NCBI GenBank assembly: GCA_030045215.1
Contig: JASIBJ010000713.1
Span: 1-13,937 of the forward strand
Source: Streptosporangiaceae bacterium
GTDB lineage: Bacteria; Actinomycetota; Actinomycetes; Streptosporangiales; Streptosporangiaceae
Length of the DNA stretch: 13,937 nucleotides
Reading direction: 5' to 3'
Positions within the stretch are counted from its first letter, which is position 1, and each line of letters opens with the position of its first letter. The notes below the pieces were generated by a model. It was given only the letters and a program-made list of their open reading frames with translations. It was not told the DNA's origin and did no database searches. A program made the translations under genes and the position numbers. Shown here piece by piece: positions 1 to 8,977 of this stretch.

Positions 1-135
1 CCCCGGACTGAGCCGGAGGCCAGGACCCTGGCGCAGGAGAGCGCGCTCAGCACGAGGTTCTCTCCTGCCCACCACCTTAGGCGGAGCAAACGGGTAGGTC
101 GTACGGCTGCGGGCCAGCGCCTTTGCTGCCCGGAC

Positions 136-195
136 CGTGCTGGCAGCTGCCACGCGGCCAGCGAGCGTGCTGGCAGCGATCGTGCTGAGAGCGCA
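136..195. repeat. Degenerate 15-bp tandem repeat, four units
   Basis: Four consecutive 15-bp units begin at 136, 151, 166 and 181. Units 1 and 3 share the exact 12-mer cgtgctggcagc. Unit 4 begins cgtgctgagagc, and unit 2 is the most diverged, with 8 of the first 12 bases matching. In plus frame 1 the units read RAGSC, HAASE, RAGSD, RAESA, and that frame is open from the window edge to a stop at 310-312. It would however run antisense into the 3' end of the phosphatase gene, so coding is doubtful. The repeat is seen directly; its function is unknown. The 12-bp palindrome tggcagctgcca (141-152) lies inside it. Confidence 0.55.
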
Positions 196-220
196 GCCTC
201 GGGAATGGTACCCGCAATCG

Positions 221-2407
221 TCATGCCCTCCCCTTCCGCAACGATCCCGCTTTCCGCGGCCGCACGGACCTCGTCTCGTCCATCGCCGGCGCGCTTAGCA
301 CGAGCACGGTGACGTCATCGTCCTGCTCGTATCCGGCAAGCATGCGATTTACCAAGTAACCGAGCAACTGCGCCGGATCTTCCGCAACCGCCGGGGAAGC
401 TTTGGCTGCGACCGCGACCAGCTCGTCCAGGCCCGCATCGAGGCCACGCTTGCGGTTCTCCACCAGTCCATCGGAGTACAGCACGGCAGTGTTGCCTGGC
501 GGCAGCCGGAAGTCGTACTGCTGGCGCGGGCTCGCCCAGCCCAGCGGGGTGCCAGCCTCGGTCGGGTCAAGCCTGGGCGGCCCATCAGCCGAGAGCAATA
601 GCGGCGGCAGGTGACCGGCGTTCCCCGCCATCCCGTCGCCCGTGACCGGATCTACCACCAGGTAGGCGACGGTCGTGACCTGCTCCTCGAGCTCGGTGGC
701 GAGGAACAGCCGGTCCAGGCCCGCGAGCACGGCGGCCGGCCTGGGATCGGTCAGCGCGAGCGCGCGGAGGGCGTTACGGACCCGGCCCATCCCGGCGGCC
801 GCGGTCAGCCCTTTGCCCATGACGTCGCCAGCCGCCACGGCCAGACGGCCGTCGGGCAGCCGGAAGGCGTCATACCAGTCGCCACCTATCTCCATGTTCC
901 TGGTCACCGGCAGGCACCTGGCGGCCAGCATGATGCCGGGGACAGTGGGCAGGCTGTCGGGCAGCAGGCTGCGCTGCAGCGTCTCCGCGGTCTTGTGTTC
1001 TCGCTCGTAGAGCGTGGCCCGTTCCATCGCGAGCGCGCACTGGCCGGCCAGGGCCTCGAGGAATACCCGCTCCTCCTCGGTGATCTGCCGCGGCCGGGTG
1101 AACGAGAACCTGAGCGCGCCCAGGGAGGCGCCCGAGGCGAGAAGCGGCAGCCCGACCCAGGCCTTCTCGTCACTGTGTTCGAGGAAGAGATTGACCCCAG
1201 TGGAATTACCGAACTGCCGGCGCAGCGCATCCGGGCTCTCGAGCAGCAGCGGCCGCCGGGCCTGGATCGCCGCGGTCATCACACTCGGCGCCGACAGCGG
1301 CAGCTCGTTCGTCGGTGAGCCCGGGCTGCCAGGCAGGCCGTCAGGGTTGATCGTCCGCAGCCGCAGACGCTCGGTGTCGAGCAACGCCACGGCCGACCGC
1401 TCGGCCCCGATCGCCGACCGGCCCACCTCTGTAATGACCTGCACTACCTGCTCTACGGTGAGTGCCTCAGCCAGCATCGAGGTGGCCTGCTGGAGCCGGG
1501 CAGTGCGCAGCGCCGCAGCAGACAGCTGCTCGGTCAGCCGGCCGCGCATCTCCTCGGCCTCCCGCTGCGCGGTCACGTCCGTGCTCGCGCCGACCCACTC
1601 GATGATCTCGCCGTCGCGCTCGATCGGCACGGCCCTGACGTCGTAGTGCCGGTAGGAGCCGGTCCGGCTGCGGACACGGTACCGAGAGTCGAACACCTTG
1701 CCGGATCTAATGCTGGCCAGCCAGGCAGTCTCAACCCGCTCCCGGTCATCCGGGTGGATGGCCTCCAGCCAGCCTTTGCTCAGGTACTCCTCGGCCGTCT
1801 GCCCGGTGATCCACCGCCACTCGGGCGAATCCTCGGCAATCTCGCCGTCCGGCCTGGTCACCCACACGACCTGGGCCCCAGCTTGCACCAGCGAGCGATA
1901 CCGCTCCTCGCTGCGACGCAGCGCCTCGGCGGCCTGGTGCTGCTCGGTGACGTCCACGGCGATGACCGCCACCCCGCTGATGTCGCCGTCGCTGTCCTGC
2001 GAGGGGAACCAGGAGAAGCTCCATTGCCGCGTCGGTGGCTTCAGGCCGTCGGTCGCCGCTCGGTCGTGACCACCGTTGGTTGCGGGCTCCCCGCCACCGG
2101 CGAAGGCGTGCTCCGTCGTCGGAGTCGGCTTCTCGCCGGCCTGCACGCGCCGCATCGCCACGGCCGCGGCCTCGGCCAGGTCGGGTGGCCACATCTGCGC
2201 CGTTGTCCGGCCAATGTGGTCACTAGCCGCGTTTCCGCAAAGGCCGGCCATTGTCTGGTTCATCCGGCGAAAGCGCAGGTCAGGGTCGATAAAGGCAAAC
2301 GCGATTGGCGCTTCGGTAAGCAATGTGGCCAGGACCGCCGAGTCCGAGACCTCCAGGCCGGAGACTCGCGGCCGAGGCACAGACGTGCCGGTGCTCACCG
2401 CGAGCAC
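221..2407 (-). CDS. PAS-PAS-GAF-SpoIIE (PP2C-type) serine phosphatase
   Basis: A 728-residue cytoplasmic sensor phosphatase with no membrane segment. Domains in order: PAS 1 (about 22-157, with a low-complexity insert around 92-125), PAS 2 with PAC tail (about 164-284), a short helical linker, GAF (about 305-465) and SpoIIE/PP2C (about 490-706). Phosphatase signatures are LQRSLLP (477-483), GGDWYDAF (508-515), GDVMGKG (527-533), AGHLPP (597-602), YSDGLVE (644-650) and the terminal DDDVTVLVL (696-704). The acidic residues in these motifs bind the catalytic Mn/Mg ions in the family. Such proteins normally dephosphorylate anti-anti-sigma (STAS) factors in response to a ligand or redox signal at PAS/GAF. 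There is no C-terminal HATPase (RsbW-like) domain and no STAS or anti-sigma gene in the window, so its partner is unknown. The start is uncertain: GTG at 2407 gives the longest form, but GTG at 2398 (residue 4) overlaps the stop of a short upstream ORF with a much better ribosome binding site. Confidence 0.93.
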   Translation of the reverse strand: MLAVSTGTSVPRPRVSGLEVSDSAVLATLLTEAPIAFAFIDPDLRFRRMNQTMAGLCGNAASDHIGRTTAQMWPPDLAEAAAVAMRRVQAGEKPTPTTEHAFAGGGEPATNGGHDRAATDGLKPPTRQWSFSWFPSQDSDGDISGVAVIAVDVTEQHQAAEALRRSEERYRSLVQAGAQVVWVTRPDGEIAEDSPEWRWITGQTAEEYLSKGWLEAIHPDDRERVETAWLASIRSGKVFDSRYRVRSRTGSYRHYDVRAVPIERDGEIIEWVGASTDVTAQREAEEMRGRLTEQLSAAALRTARLQQATSMLAEALTVEQVVQVITEVGRSAIGAERSAVALLDTERLRLRTINPDGLPGSPGSPTNELPLSAPSVMTAAIQARRPLLLESPDALRRQFGNSTGVNLFLEHSDEKAWVGLPLLASGASLGALRFSFTRPRQITEEERVFLEALAGQCALAMERATLYEREHKTAETLQRSLLPDSLPTVPGIMLAARCLPVTRNMEIGGDWYDAFRLPDGRLAVAAGDVMGKGLTAAAGMGRVRNALRALALTDPRPAAVLAGLDRLFLATELEEQVTTVAYLVVDPVTGDGMAGNAGHLPPLLLSADGPPRLDPTEAGTPLGWASPRQQYDFRLPPGNTAVLYSDGLVENRKRGLDAGLDELVAVAAKASPAVAEDPAQLLGYLVNRMLAGYEQDDDVTVLVLSAPAMDETRSVRPRKAGSLRKGRA

Positions 2408-2433
2408 CCCGCGTTCTGCCGATGGCTAGCCAT
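2395..2433 (-). CDS. Possible 12-residue leader ORF coupled to the phosphatase
   Basis: The strongest ribosome binding site in front of the phosphatase (AGGAAGGAG, 2441-2449, 7-nt spacer) points to an ATG at 2433, not to the phosphatase GTG. This ATG opens a short frame, MASHRQNAGCSR, in a different reading frame from the phosphatase. Its TGA (2395-2397) overlaps the in-frame GTG at 2396-2398 in a GTGA arrangement, the same coupling style seen at pxpA in this window. It may act as a leader peptide feeding ribosomes into the phosphatase. A one-base sequence error or a programmed shift that fuses the two frames is the main alternative. Too short for protein-level evidence. Confidence 0.4.
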   Translation of the reverse strand: MASHRQNAGCSR

Positions 2434-2435
2434 CG
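2420..2435. repeat. Perfect 16-bp palindrome CGATGGCTAGCCATCG
   Basis: The 16 bases at 2420-2435 equal their own reverse complement with no spacer. The element covers the ATG of the leader ORF and lies between the ribosome binding site and the phosphatase start, inside the likely 5' leader of the mRNA. It could be an operator for a dimeric repressor, or an mRNA element masking the start. No known regulator motif is recognised. Confidence 0.6.
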
Positions 2436-2440
2436 AACAG

Positions 2441-2449
2441 CTCCTTCCT
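2441..2449 (-). promoter_or_regulatory. Strong ribosome binding site upstream of leader ORF/phosphatase
   Basis: On the minus strand AGGAAGGAG lies 7 nt before ATG 2433. It is about 33 nt from the phosphatase GTG at 2407, too far to serve that codon directly. It is therefore the reason to suspect that translation starts at 2433. Confidence 0.65.
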
Positions 2450-2555
2450 GCTCACTGCGGACACAAGAAGGCTAGCGGCAATAACGAGTGCAAGAAGCTG
2501 ACCGGCCACATCTCGATGCCCATGGCAGCCTATTTGCCGAGGCTAAGGCCTGCTC

Positions 2556-2568
2556 GCGCGCTCCGCGC
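2556..2568 (-). terminator. Possible hairpin terminator after the ABC transporter operon
   Basis: GCGCG-CTC-CGCGC forms a 5-bp all-GC stem with a 3-nt loop, starting 4 nt after the TAG stop of the fused ATPase (2573-2575) in the direction of transcription. A second weaker stem (AGCCT 2527-2531 with AGGCT 2540-2544) follows. Neither has a U-tract, so this would be an atypical terminator of the kind proposed for actinobacteria, or merely a GC-rich coincidence. Confidence 0.3.
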
Positions 2569-2572
2569 CGAC

Positions 2573-4695
<2,123 letters not shown>

Positions 4696-4696
<1 letters not shown>

Positions 4697-5709
4697 CAGC
4701 GTCCCCCCGACTTCGACTTCAGGCCGTCACGCAGCGCGTCGCCGAGCATCGTGAAGGCGACCACGACCAGCATGATCGCGAGACCGGGCGGGACGATCTG
4801 CCACCAGTAGCCGCTTGAGATGGTCTGCACGGCCGAGTTGATCATGTTCCCCCAGTCCACTGCGGGGAACTGGACGCCGAGGCCGAGGTAGCTAAGCGTG
4901 GCCAGGATCAGGATCGCGTTCCCGATCTGGAAGCTCACGTTGACGGCGATCGTCCCGAGCGCGTTGGGCGCGATGTGCCGCAGCACCGCCCGCGGGCTGG
5001 CTCCGCCCATCACGCGCACCATCTGCACGTACTCCCTGGTCCGAAGGGACAGGGCCTCCGCACGGACCAGCCGGGCGGTGCTGAGCCAGGAGGTGGCGGC
5101 AATCACCAGCACCAGCACCGGCTCGGTCGGCCGGAAGATGGTCACGATGAGCAGCAGCACCACGATCGTCGGAATCGCGATGCCAGCATCGACGATCCGC
5201 ATCATGGCCGCGTCAGTGGCGCCGCCGACGTAGCCGGCCACGGCGCCCCAGACCGAGCCCAGGATCGCGGCCAGCAGGCCGGCTGCGATTCCGACCTCCA
5301 GCGAAATCTGACCACCGACCATCACGCGGCCAAGCTCGTCGTTGCCGTCGGCGTCGGTGCCGAGCGGGTGGCCCGGCCGGGGCGACAGGTTAGCGAACTG
5401 GAAGAACACGTGCACCTGGTCGGTGTGGTAGACCACCGGGCCCAGGAAGCAGAAGGCGAACATCCCGACCAGGACCGCCACGGCCGCGGAACCCAGCGCG
5501 TTCGCCCTCGCGACCGCGAGGACACGTCGCAGCCAGCCCACCGCGATCGGGAGTTGGCCGGCGACCGCCTGCCCGGCCGATGGTGGCGCGGTGCCTGCGT
5601 GCCGGCCCCTGCTGCCGCGGCCCGGCGCCGGCTGCGCATGGCTTCCATAGGCGACCCGCCCGCCCGGCCCCGACTCGCCGTCGACCTGCCTCACCTGACC
5701 CGCGCTCAT
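4696..5709 (-). CDS. ABC transporter permease, DppC/OppC-like
   Basis: A 337-residue inner-membrane permease of the peptide/nickel importer family. Membrane segments are visible at about 73-93, 133-155, 176-194, 199-212, 258-276 and 308-325. The family hallmark HPLGTDADGNDELGR (114-128) follows the first segment; most relatives have GRD-L-SR here. The cytoplasmic EAA coupling loop that contacts the ATPases is around 226-250 (EYVQMVRVMGGASPRAVL region). The first 60 residues form a Gly/Pro/Arg-rich cytoplasmic extension longer than usual for DppC. The ATG at 5709 overlaps the stop of the preceding permease in an ATGA arrangement, which supports this start although the ribosome binding site is weak. 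It should pair with the DppB-like protein to form the pore. Confidence 0.93.
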
Positions 5710-6617
5710 CGCGCCGCGTACCGCACTCTCGGGTCAAGCAGCGCGTAGGCGATGTCGGCCAGCAGGGAACCGATGACCGCCCCGATTCCGAGCACGAGCG
5801 TCAACCCGAGGATGACCGTGACGTTATGGTTGAGCGCGGCCTGCCAGATCTGCCAGCCCACGCCGGGAAAGTTGAACAGGCTCTCCACGATCAGCGCCCC
5901 ACCGAGTATCTGCGGGATGCTCAGCCCGAGCAGCGTCACCACCGGTACCAGCGAGTTGCGCAGGACGTGCCGCAGCAGCACCCGCCGCTCATCCGCGCCC
6001 CTGGCCCTGGCCGCCTCCACGTATTCCTCATCGAGGCTGTCGGCCGCCGCGGACCGCATGTACCTGGCGAAGATCGCTATCGTCCCGAGGGCGAGGGTCA
6101 GCACTGGCAGGGTGAGGTCCCGCCAGTCGGTGATCACCTGGCCGATGCCCGCATACTGCGGGCCTTCCGCCCCGAACCAGTGGGCGCCGACGCCGAGGAA
6201 CAAGATCAAGACCGATCCGAGCACGAAGGCCGGCATGCCGTAGAACACGTACGTGAGCACGCGCAGCCCGTGGGCGGCGACCGAAGCCGGGCGGGCGGCC
6301 TGCAGGATCCCGGCCGGGATCGCGACGGCCAGCGCGATCAGCGTGGAGAACCCGACCAGAACGAGCGTCCGGGGCAGGCTGGTCGCAAGTAGCGCGGTGA
6401 CAGACTCGCCGCCTGCGGAGACCAGCCCCAGATTGCCGTGCAGTACCTGACCCAGCCAGCTCAGGTACTGGACCAGGAACTGGCTGTGCGCCGCGGTCCC
6501 CACCACCGCCGAGCGATCCGGGCCGGGCGCGAGCTGCAGCAGCGTAAACACGATCAGCGTGACCAGGATGACTACGGCGATCGCCTGCAGCATCCGGCGA
6601 GCCAGGAAGGCAGTCAT
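5706..6617 (-). CDS. ABC transporter permease, DppB/OppB-like
   Basis: A 303-residue inner-membrane permease. It has the typical DppB start (MTAFLARRMLQAI, then a first membrane helix at about 9-29 ending in LAPGP), further helices at about 84-106, 117-142, 169-187, 223-245 and 268-295, the EAA loop at about 198-227 (EYVEAARARGADERRVLLRH), VESLFNFPGVG (244-254) and the family's terminal DPRVRY. The region between helix 1 and helix 2 is somewhat short, giving a length at the low end of the family. The ATG at 6617 is preceded by a weak aggcgg-like site. It lies 34 bp downstream of the binding-protein gene, consistent with one operon. Confidence 0.93.
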   Translation of the reverse strand: MTAFLARRMLQAIAVVILVTLIVFTLLQLAPGPDRSAVVGTAAHSQFLVQYLSWLGQVLHGNLGLVSAGGESVTALLATSLPRTLVLVGFSTLIALAVAIPAGILQAARPASVAAHGLRVLTYVFYGMPAFVLGSVLILFLGVGAHWFGAEGPQYAGIGQVITDWRDLTLPVLTLALGTIAIFARYMRSAAADSLDEEYVEAARARGADERRVLLRHVLRNSLVPVVTLLGLSIPQILGGALIVESLFNFPGVGWQIWQAALNHNVTVILGLTLVLGIGAVIGSLLADIAYALLDPRVRYAAR

Positions 6618-6651
6618 CGGATCGGCCCGCCTGGCCGTAGTCGTACCAGGC

Positions 6652-8541
6652 TCACTTCACGTAATACCAGTCTTCGGGGTTGATCGTCAGCGTCGAGCTC
6701 TGCGGACCGATGACCAGGTTGTCCGCCGACTCGACCAGCGTCGCCACGTTCGGAGTCCAGACGACGGGGAGCTGTTGTGACAGGTACACCTGCCACGTGT
6801 ACATCGCCTGGTCGAAGGCCTTCGAGCTCTTCGCCGTCAGAGTCCGCTCGATATAGGCGTTATTCGTGGGATTGTTATAAAACCCAGCGAAAGGACTGTT
6901 CAGGAACAGCTCTTCGCCCGTCGGGAGGAAGTCCGGCGAGTAGGTCCACGAGCCCCATTCCGCTAGCTCCCATGAACTGGGCGAGCCGCCCAGCGCGATG
7001 TCGACCACCGTCGAGGTCGTCACAGCGTTGGCGGTGATGTGGATCCCGATCAGTGAGGCATTGGAGACCAGTTCCTTGACCGCCGACTCCATCCAGTCGA
7101 CACCGAGGGCATAGATCATGGTGAAGTCCAGCTTCGCGCCGGCCTTGATGCCCGCGCCGCAGTCACCTGGCCCGGTACCCGGGTGAGAGCAGAAGGTCGT
7201 TCCGCCGGTTGTGTTGACCGACCAGCCGTGCGTGCTCAAGAGGTGAGCAGCGTTCGACGGATTGAGCGTCCACCGGTCGCCCGCCATCTCCAGGCTGCTC
7301 GACAGGTACTGCGTCACCGGATAGTCGGTGACCGGGCCGATGGTGACCTTGCCGTAACCGTGCATCGGGCCGCTGACGACGCCTTCCTGGTCCTGCAGCG
7401 ACTGGAATGCCTGCCGGAAGTACAGCTGGCTGAAGATCGGGCCCACCGTGGGGTTGCGCCAGTTATAGGGGTAATAGCTGAGCATCCATGGGTAGATCAC
7501 GGTCAGGTTGTAGTTGGTGAGCGAGACGGGGTTCGAGCCGACCTGCGAACCCGCGGCGGGAACGGGAGCATCGACCGTCGGCAGGTAACCCACGGAGATC
7601 GGATTGTTACCAGGGTCCTGGAGCTGGTCGAACTCGGCTTGCTCGGTCGTGAACGGCTCGAGGATGAACGTGGTGACGTGTTGCGCCGCGGCCGGGCCCG
7701 AGTACTTGAAGTTGTACCGCATCGTGACCTGGTCCTGGGCGGTCGCGCTGGTCACCTGCCAGGGGCCGTCGACGACGCTCCAGATCGGGGAGCCTCCCCA
7801 CTTGACCGGATTTGCCGGGCCCACGGCGGCACTCGTCAGGTAGTTGTAGACGGCCTGGCAGCCCGAGATGGACTGCTCGCAGCCGCCCCGCGTCCCGGAT
7901 GCGGTCACGTCCCAGGCCGAGGGCAGCGGCGTGATCTGGCTAAGCTCGTTGTCGATGAACCACGCCTGCGAGTAGCTGCCCTTCAGGGTCATCACCAGCG
8001 TGTATGGGCCGGCCGTGTGCCAGTCGGTGATGTTGTCGGGAAAAGTCCCTGGGACGTACCCGCCGTACTCGTCTGCACCGCCGACCGCGGTCTCCTCCGC
8101 CTTCTCCATGTTGATCCAGAAGATCACGTTCGCGGCGGTCACCGGCGAACCGTTGGACCAGAAGTAGTGCTTGAGCGTGATCGTGACCGTGCGGCCGCTG
8201 AACTTCGGCATTTGGGCCAGGCTGAGCTGCGGGTTCAGGGTCGGCTGGGTGCCGTCGCCGAACCAGTACAGCGGCCGGTAGAGCAGGTACTGCAGGTCGT
8301 CGCTGTTGGTGGCGGAGAAGTCGGCACCCGGAGTGAACGGGAAGATGTAATTGGCAGAAAGGCCGGGGATCGTGGCGTAGGTGGCGGTGCCGCCGTTGGT
8401 GGGCGTCGTCCCGACCGATGATGATGACGCCCCCGACCCGACAGGGCCGCACGCGGCCACCACCATGGCGAATCCTGCCACCGCGCAGGCACAGAGCACT
8501 CCGCGTCCCCGCCTGCCTCCTCGCGTTCTGGCTAGCCGCAT
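6652..8541 (-). CDS. Family 5 extracellular solute-binding lipoprotein of peptide/nickel-type ABC importer
   Basis: A 629-residue substrate-binding protein and first gene of the transporter operon. The chosen ATG (8541) has a strong site AGGTGGAG (8547-8554) 5 nt upstream. The resulting N-terminus is a lipoprotein signal: Arg-rich n-region, hydrophobic core, and lipobox VAAC with the lipidated Cys31. A Ser/Gly/Thr linker follows. The mature part fits family 5: GTATYATIPG near 51, a YxxLYRPLYWFG-type stretch at 84-95, KHYFWSNGSPVTAANV (124-139) and a C-terminal NPEDWYYVK. Two close cysteine pairs, Cys221/Cys228 and Cys451/Cys461, may form disulfides outside the cell. At about 629 residues it is longer than a typical DppA (about 530). 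The ligand is not readable from sequence. A local AT-rich patch occurs at 6851-6900. Confidence 0.93.
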   Translation of the reverse strand: MRLARTRGGRRGRGVLCACAVAGFAMVVAACGPVGSGASSSSVGTTPTNGGTATYATIPGLSANYIFPFTPGADFSATNSDDLQYLLYRPLYWFGDGTQPTLNPQLSLAQMPKFSGRTVTITLKHYFWSNGSPVTAANVIFWINMEKAEETAVGGADEYGGYVPGTFPDNITDWHTAGPYTLVMTLKGSYSQAWFIDNELSQITPLPSAWDVTASGTRGGCEQSISGCQAVYNYLTSAAVGPANPVKWGGSPIWSVVDGPWQVTSATAQDQVTMRYNFKYSGPAAAQHVTTFILEPFTTEQAEFDQLQDPGNNPISVGYLPTVDAPVPAAGSQVGSNPVSLTNYNLTVIYPWMLSYYPYNWRNPTVGPIFSQLYFRQAFQSLQDQEGVVSGPMHGYGKVTIGPVTDYPVTQYLSSSLEMAGDRWTLNPSNAAHLLSTHGWSVNTTGGTTFCSHPGTGPGDCGAGIKAGAKLDFTMIYALGVDWMESAVKELVSNASLIGIHITANAVTTSTVVDIALGGSPSSWELAEWGSWTYSPDFLPTGEELFLNSPFAGFYNNPTNNAYIERTLTAKSSKAFDQAMYTWQVYLSQQLPVVWTPNVATLVESADNLVIGPQSSTLTINPEDWYYVK

Positions 8542-8546
8542 CGCAA

Positions 8547-8554
8547 CTCCACCT
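8547..8554 (-). promoter_or_regulatory. Ribosome binding site that fixes the binding-protein start
   Basis: AGGTGGAG on the minus strand, 5 nt before ATG 8541. It favours this start over ATG 8559 and ATG 8616. The latter has an aaggag only one base away, which is too close to work well. Confidence 0.75.
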
Positions 8555-8935
8555 CGCATGAGGAACCGCCGTCCTTCTCCCTCGGGAACCGGCTGCCGCC
8601 GCCCCCGTGTCGCCATGCTCCTTTGAGGAGTTATGTACCGGAAACAGAATTATGGCCGACGACACGGACCTGCCGGACCAGGGGCCTCCGGCCGATGGGG
8701 GCCGACTCGGGTTCCCGGCGAGAAAACCCGCGCGCGTCCGTCGGAGCTGGCGCACCGGGGATCCGGCCCGGTCCGGCCAGCGGGCGGGCCGACTGCCAGC
8801 CGGACCTACCCAGTAGGACGCTACCGGACTAATACGGCTTTCGCTTGATAGACGGGCAGAACCACCTCGGCTGTCTGTAGTACGTTTCTGGCTGAAACAA
8901 CTCTCCTCGCCAAAATCGGACGAGGCGGCATGGCG

Positions 8936-8950
8936 AGGCATGGCATGCCT
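8936..8950. repeat. Inverted repeat AGGCAT-ggc-ATGCCT upstream of the unknown gene
   Basis: Perfect 6-bp arms with a 3-nt spacer, ending 27 nt before the GTG of the 550-residue protein. This position suits an operator or a 5'-leader hairpin controlling the unknown-pxpA-pxpBC operon. The short arms make chance a fair explanation. Confidence 0.3.
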
Positions 8951-8977
8951 GGCCCGGAAATCTGCGAAGCTGGATAG

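Larger units (their letters stand above)
8542..8977. promoter_or_regulatory. Divergent intergenic region between transporter and 5-oxoprolinase operons
   Basis: These 436 bp separate two divergent operons and must hold both promoters. No convincing -35/-10 pair is visible. A -10-like CATAAT lies on the minus strand at 8649-8654 without a TTGACA-like partner. Short perfect inverted repeats are present: CTCCT-ttg-AGGAG (8618-8630), CGGGTT-11 nt-AACCCG (8708-8730), CCTAC-cca-GTAGG (8805-8817), GTTTC-tggct-GAAAC (8884-8898) and AGGCAT-ggc-ATGCCT (8936-8950). Several such 5-6 bp repeats are expected by chance in this length. Small overlapping plus-strand frames at 8607-8848 are Arg/Gly/Pro-rich and do not look like genes. 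Confidence 0.6.

Noticed and set aside
7183..8421. 412-codon open frame on the plus strand
   Set aside because: Antisense to the binding lipoprotein gene, whose signal peptide, lipobox and family motifs are unambiguous.
8542..8616. Earlier starts (ATG 8616 or 8559) for the binding lipoprotein
   Set aside because: They would add an Arg/Gly-rich stretch before the signal peptide. ATG 8541 has a strong ribosome binding site and places the lipobox at a normal distance.
8607..8848. Small plus-strand frames of about 70 codons in the divergent region
   Set aside because: Three overlapping frames with similar open length, Arg/Gly/Pro-rich composition, poor start spacing and no motif. More likely non-coding.
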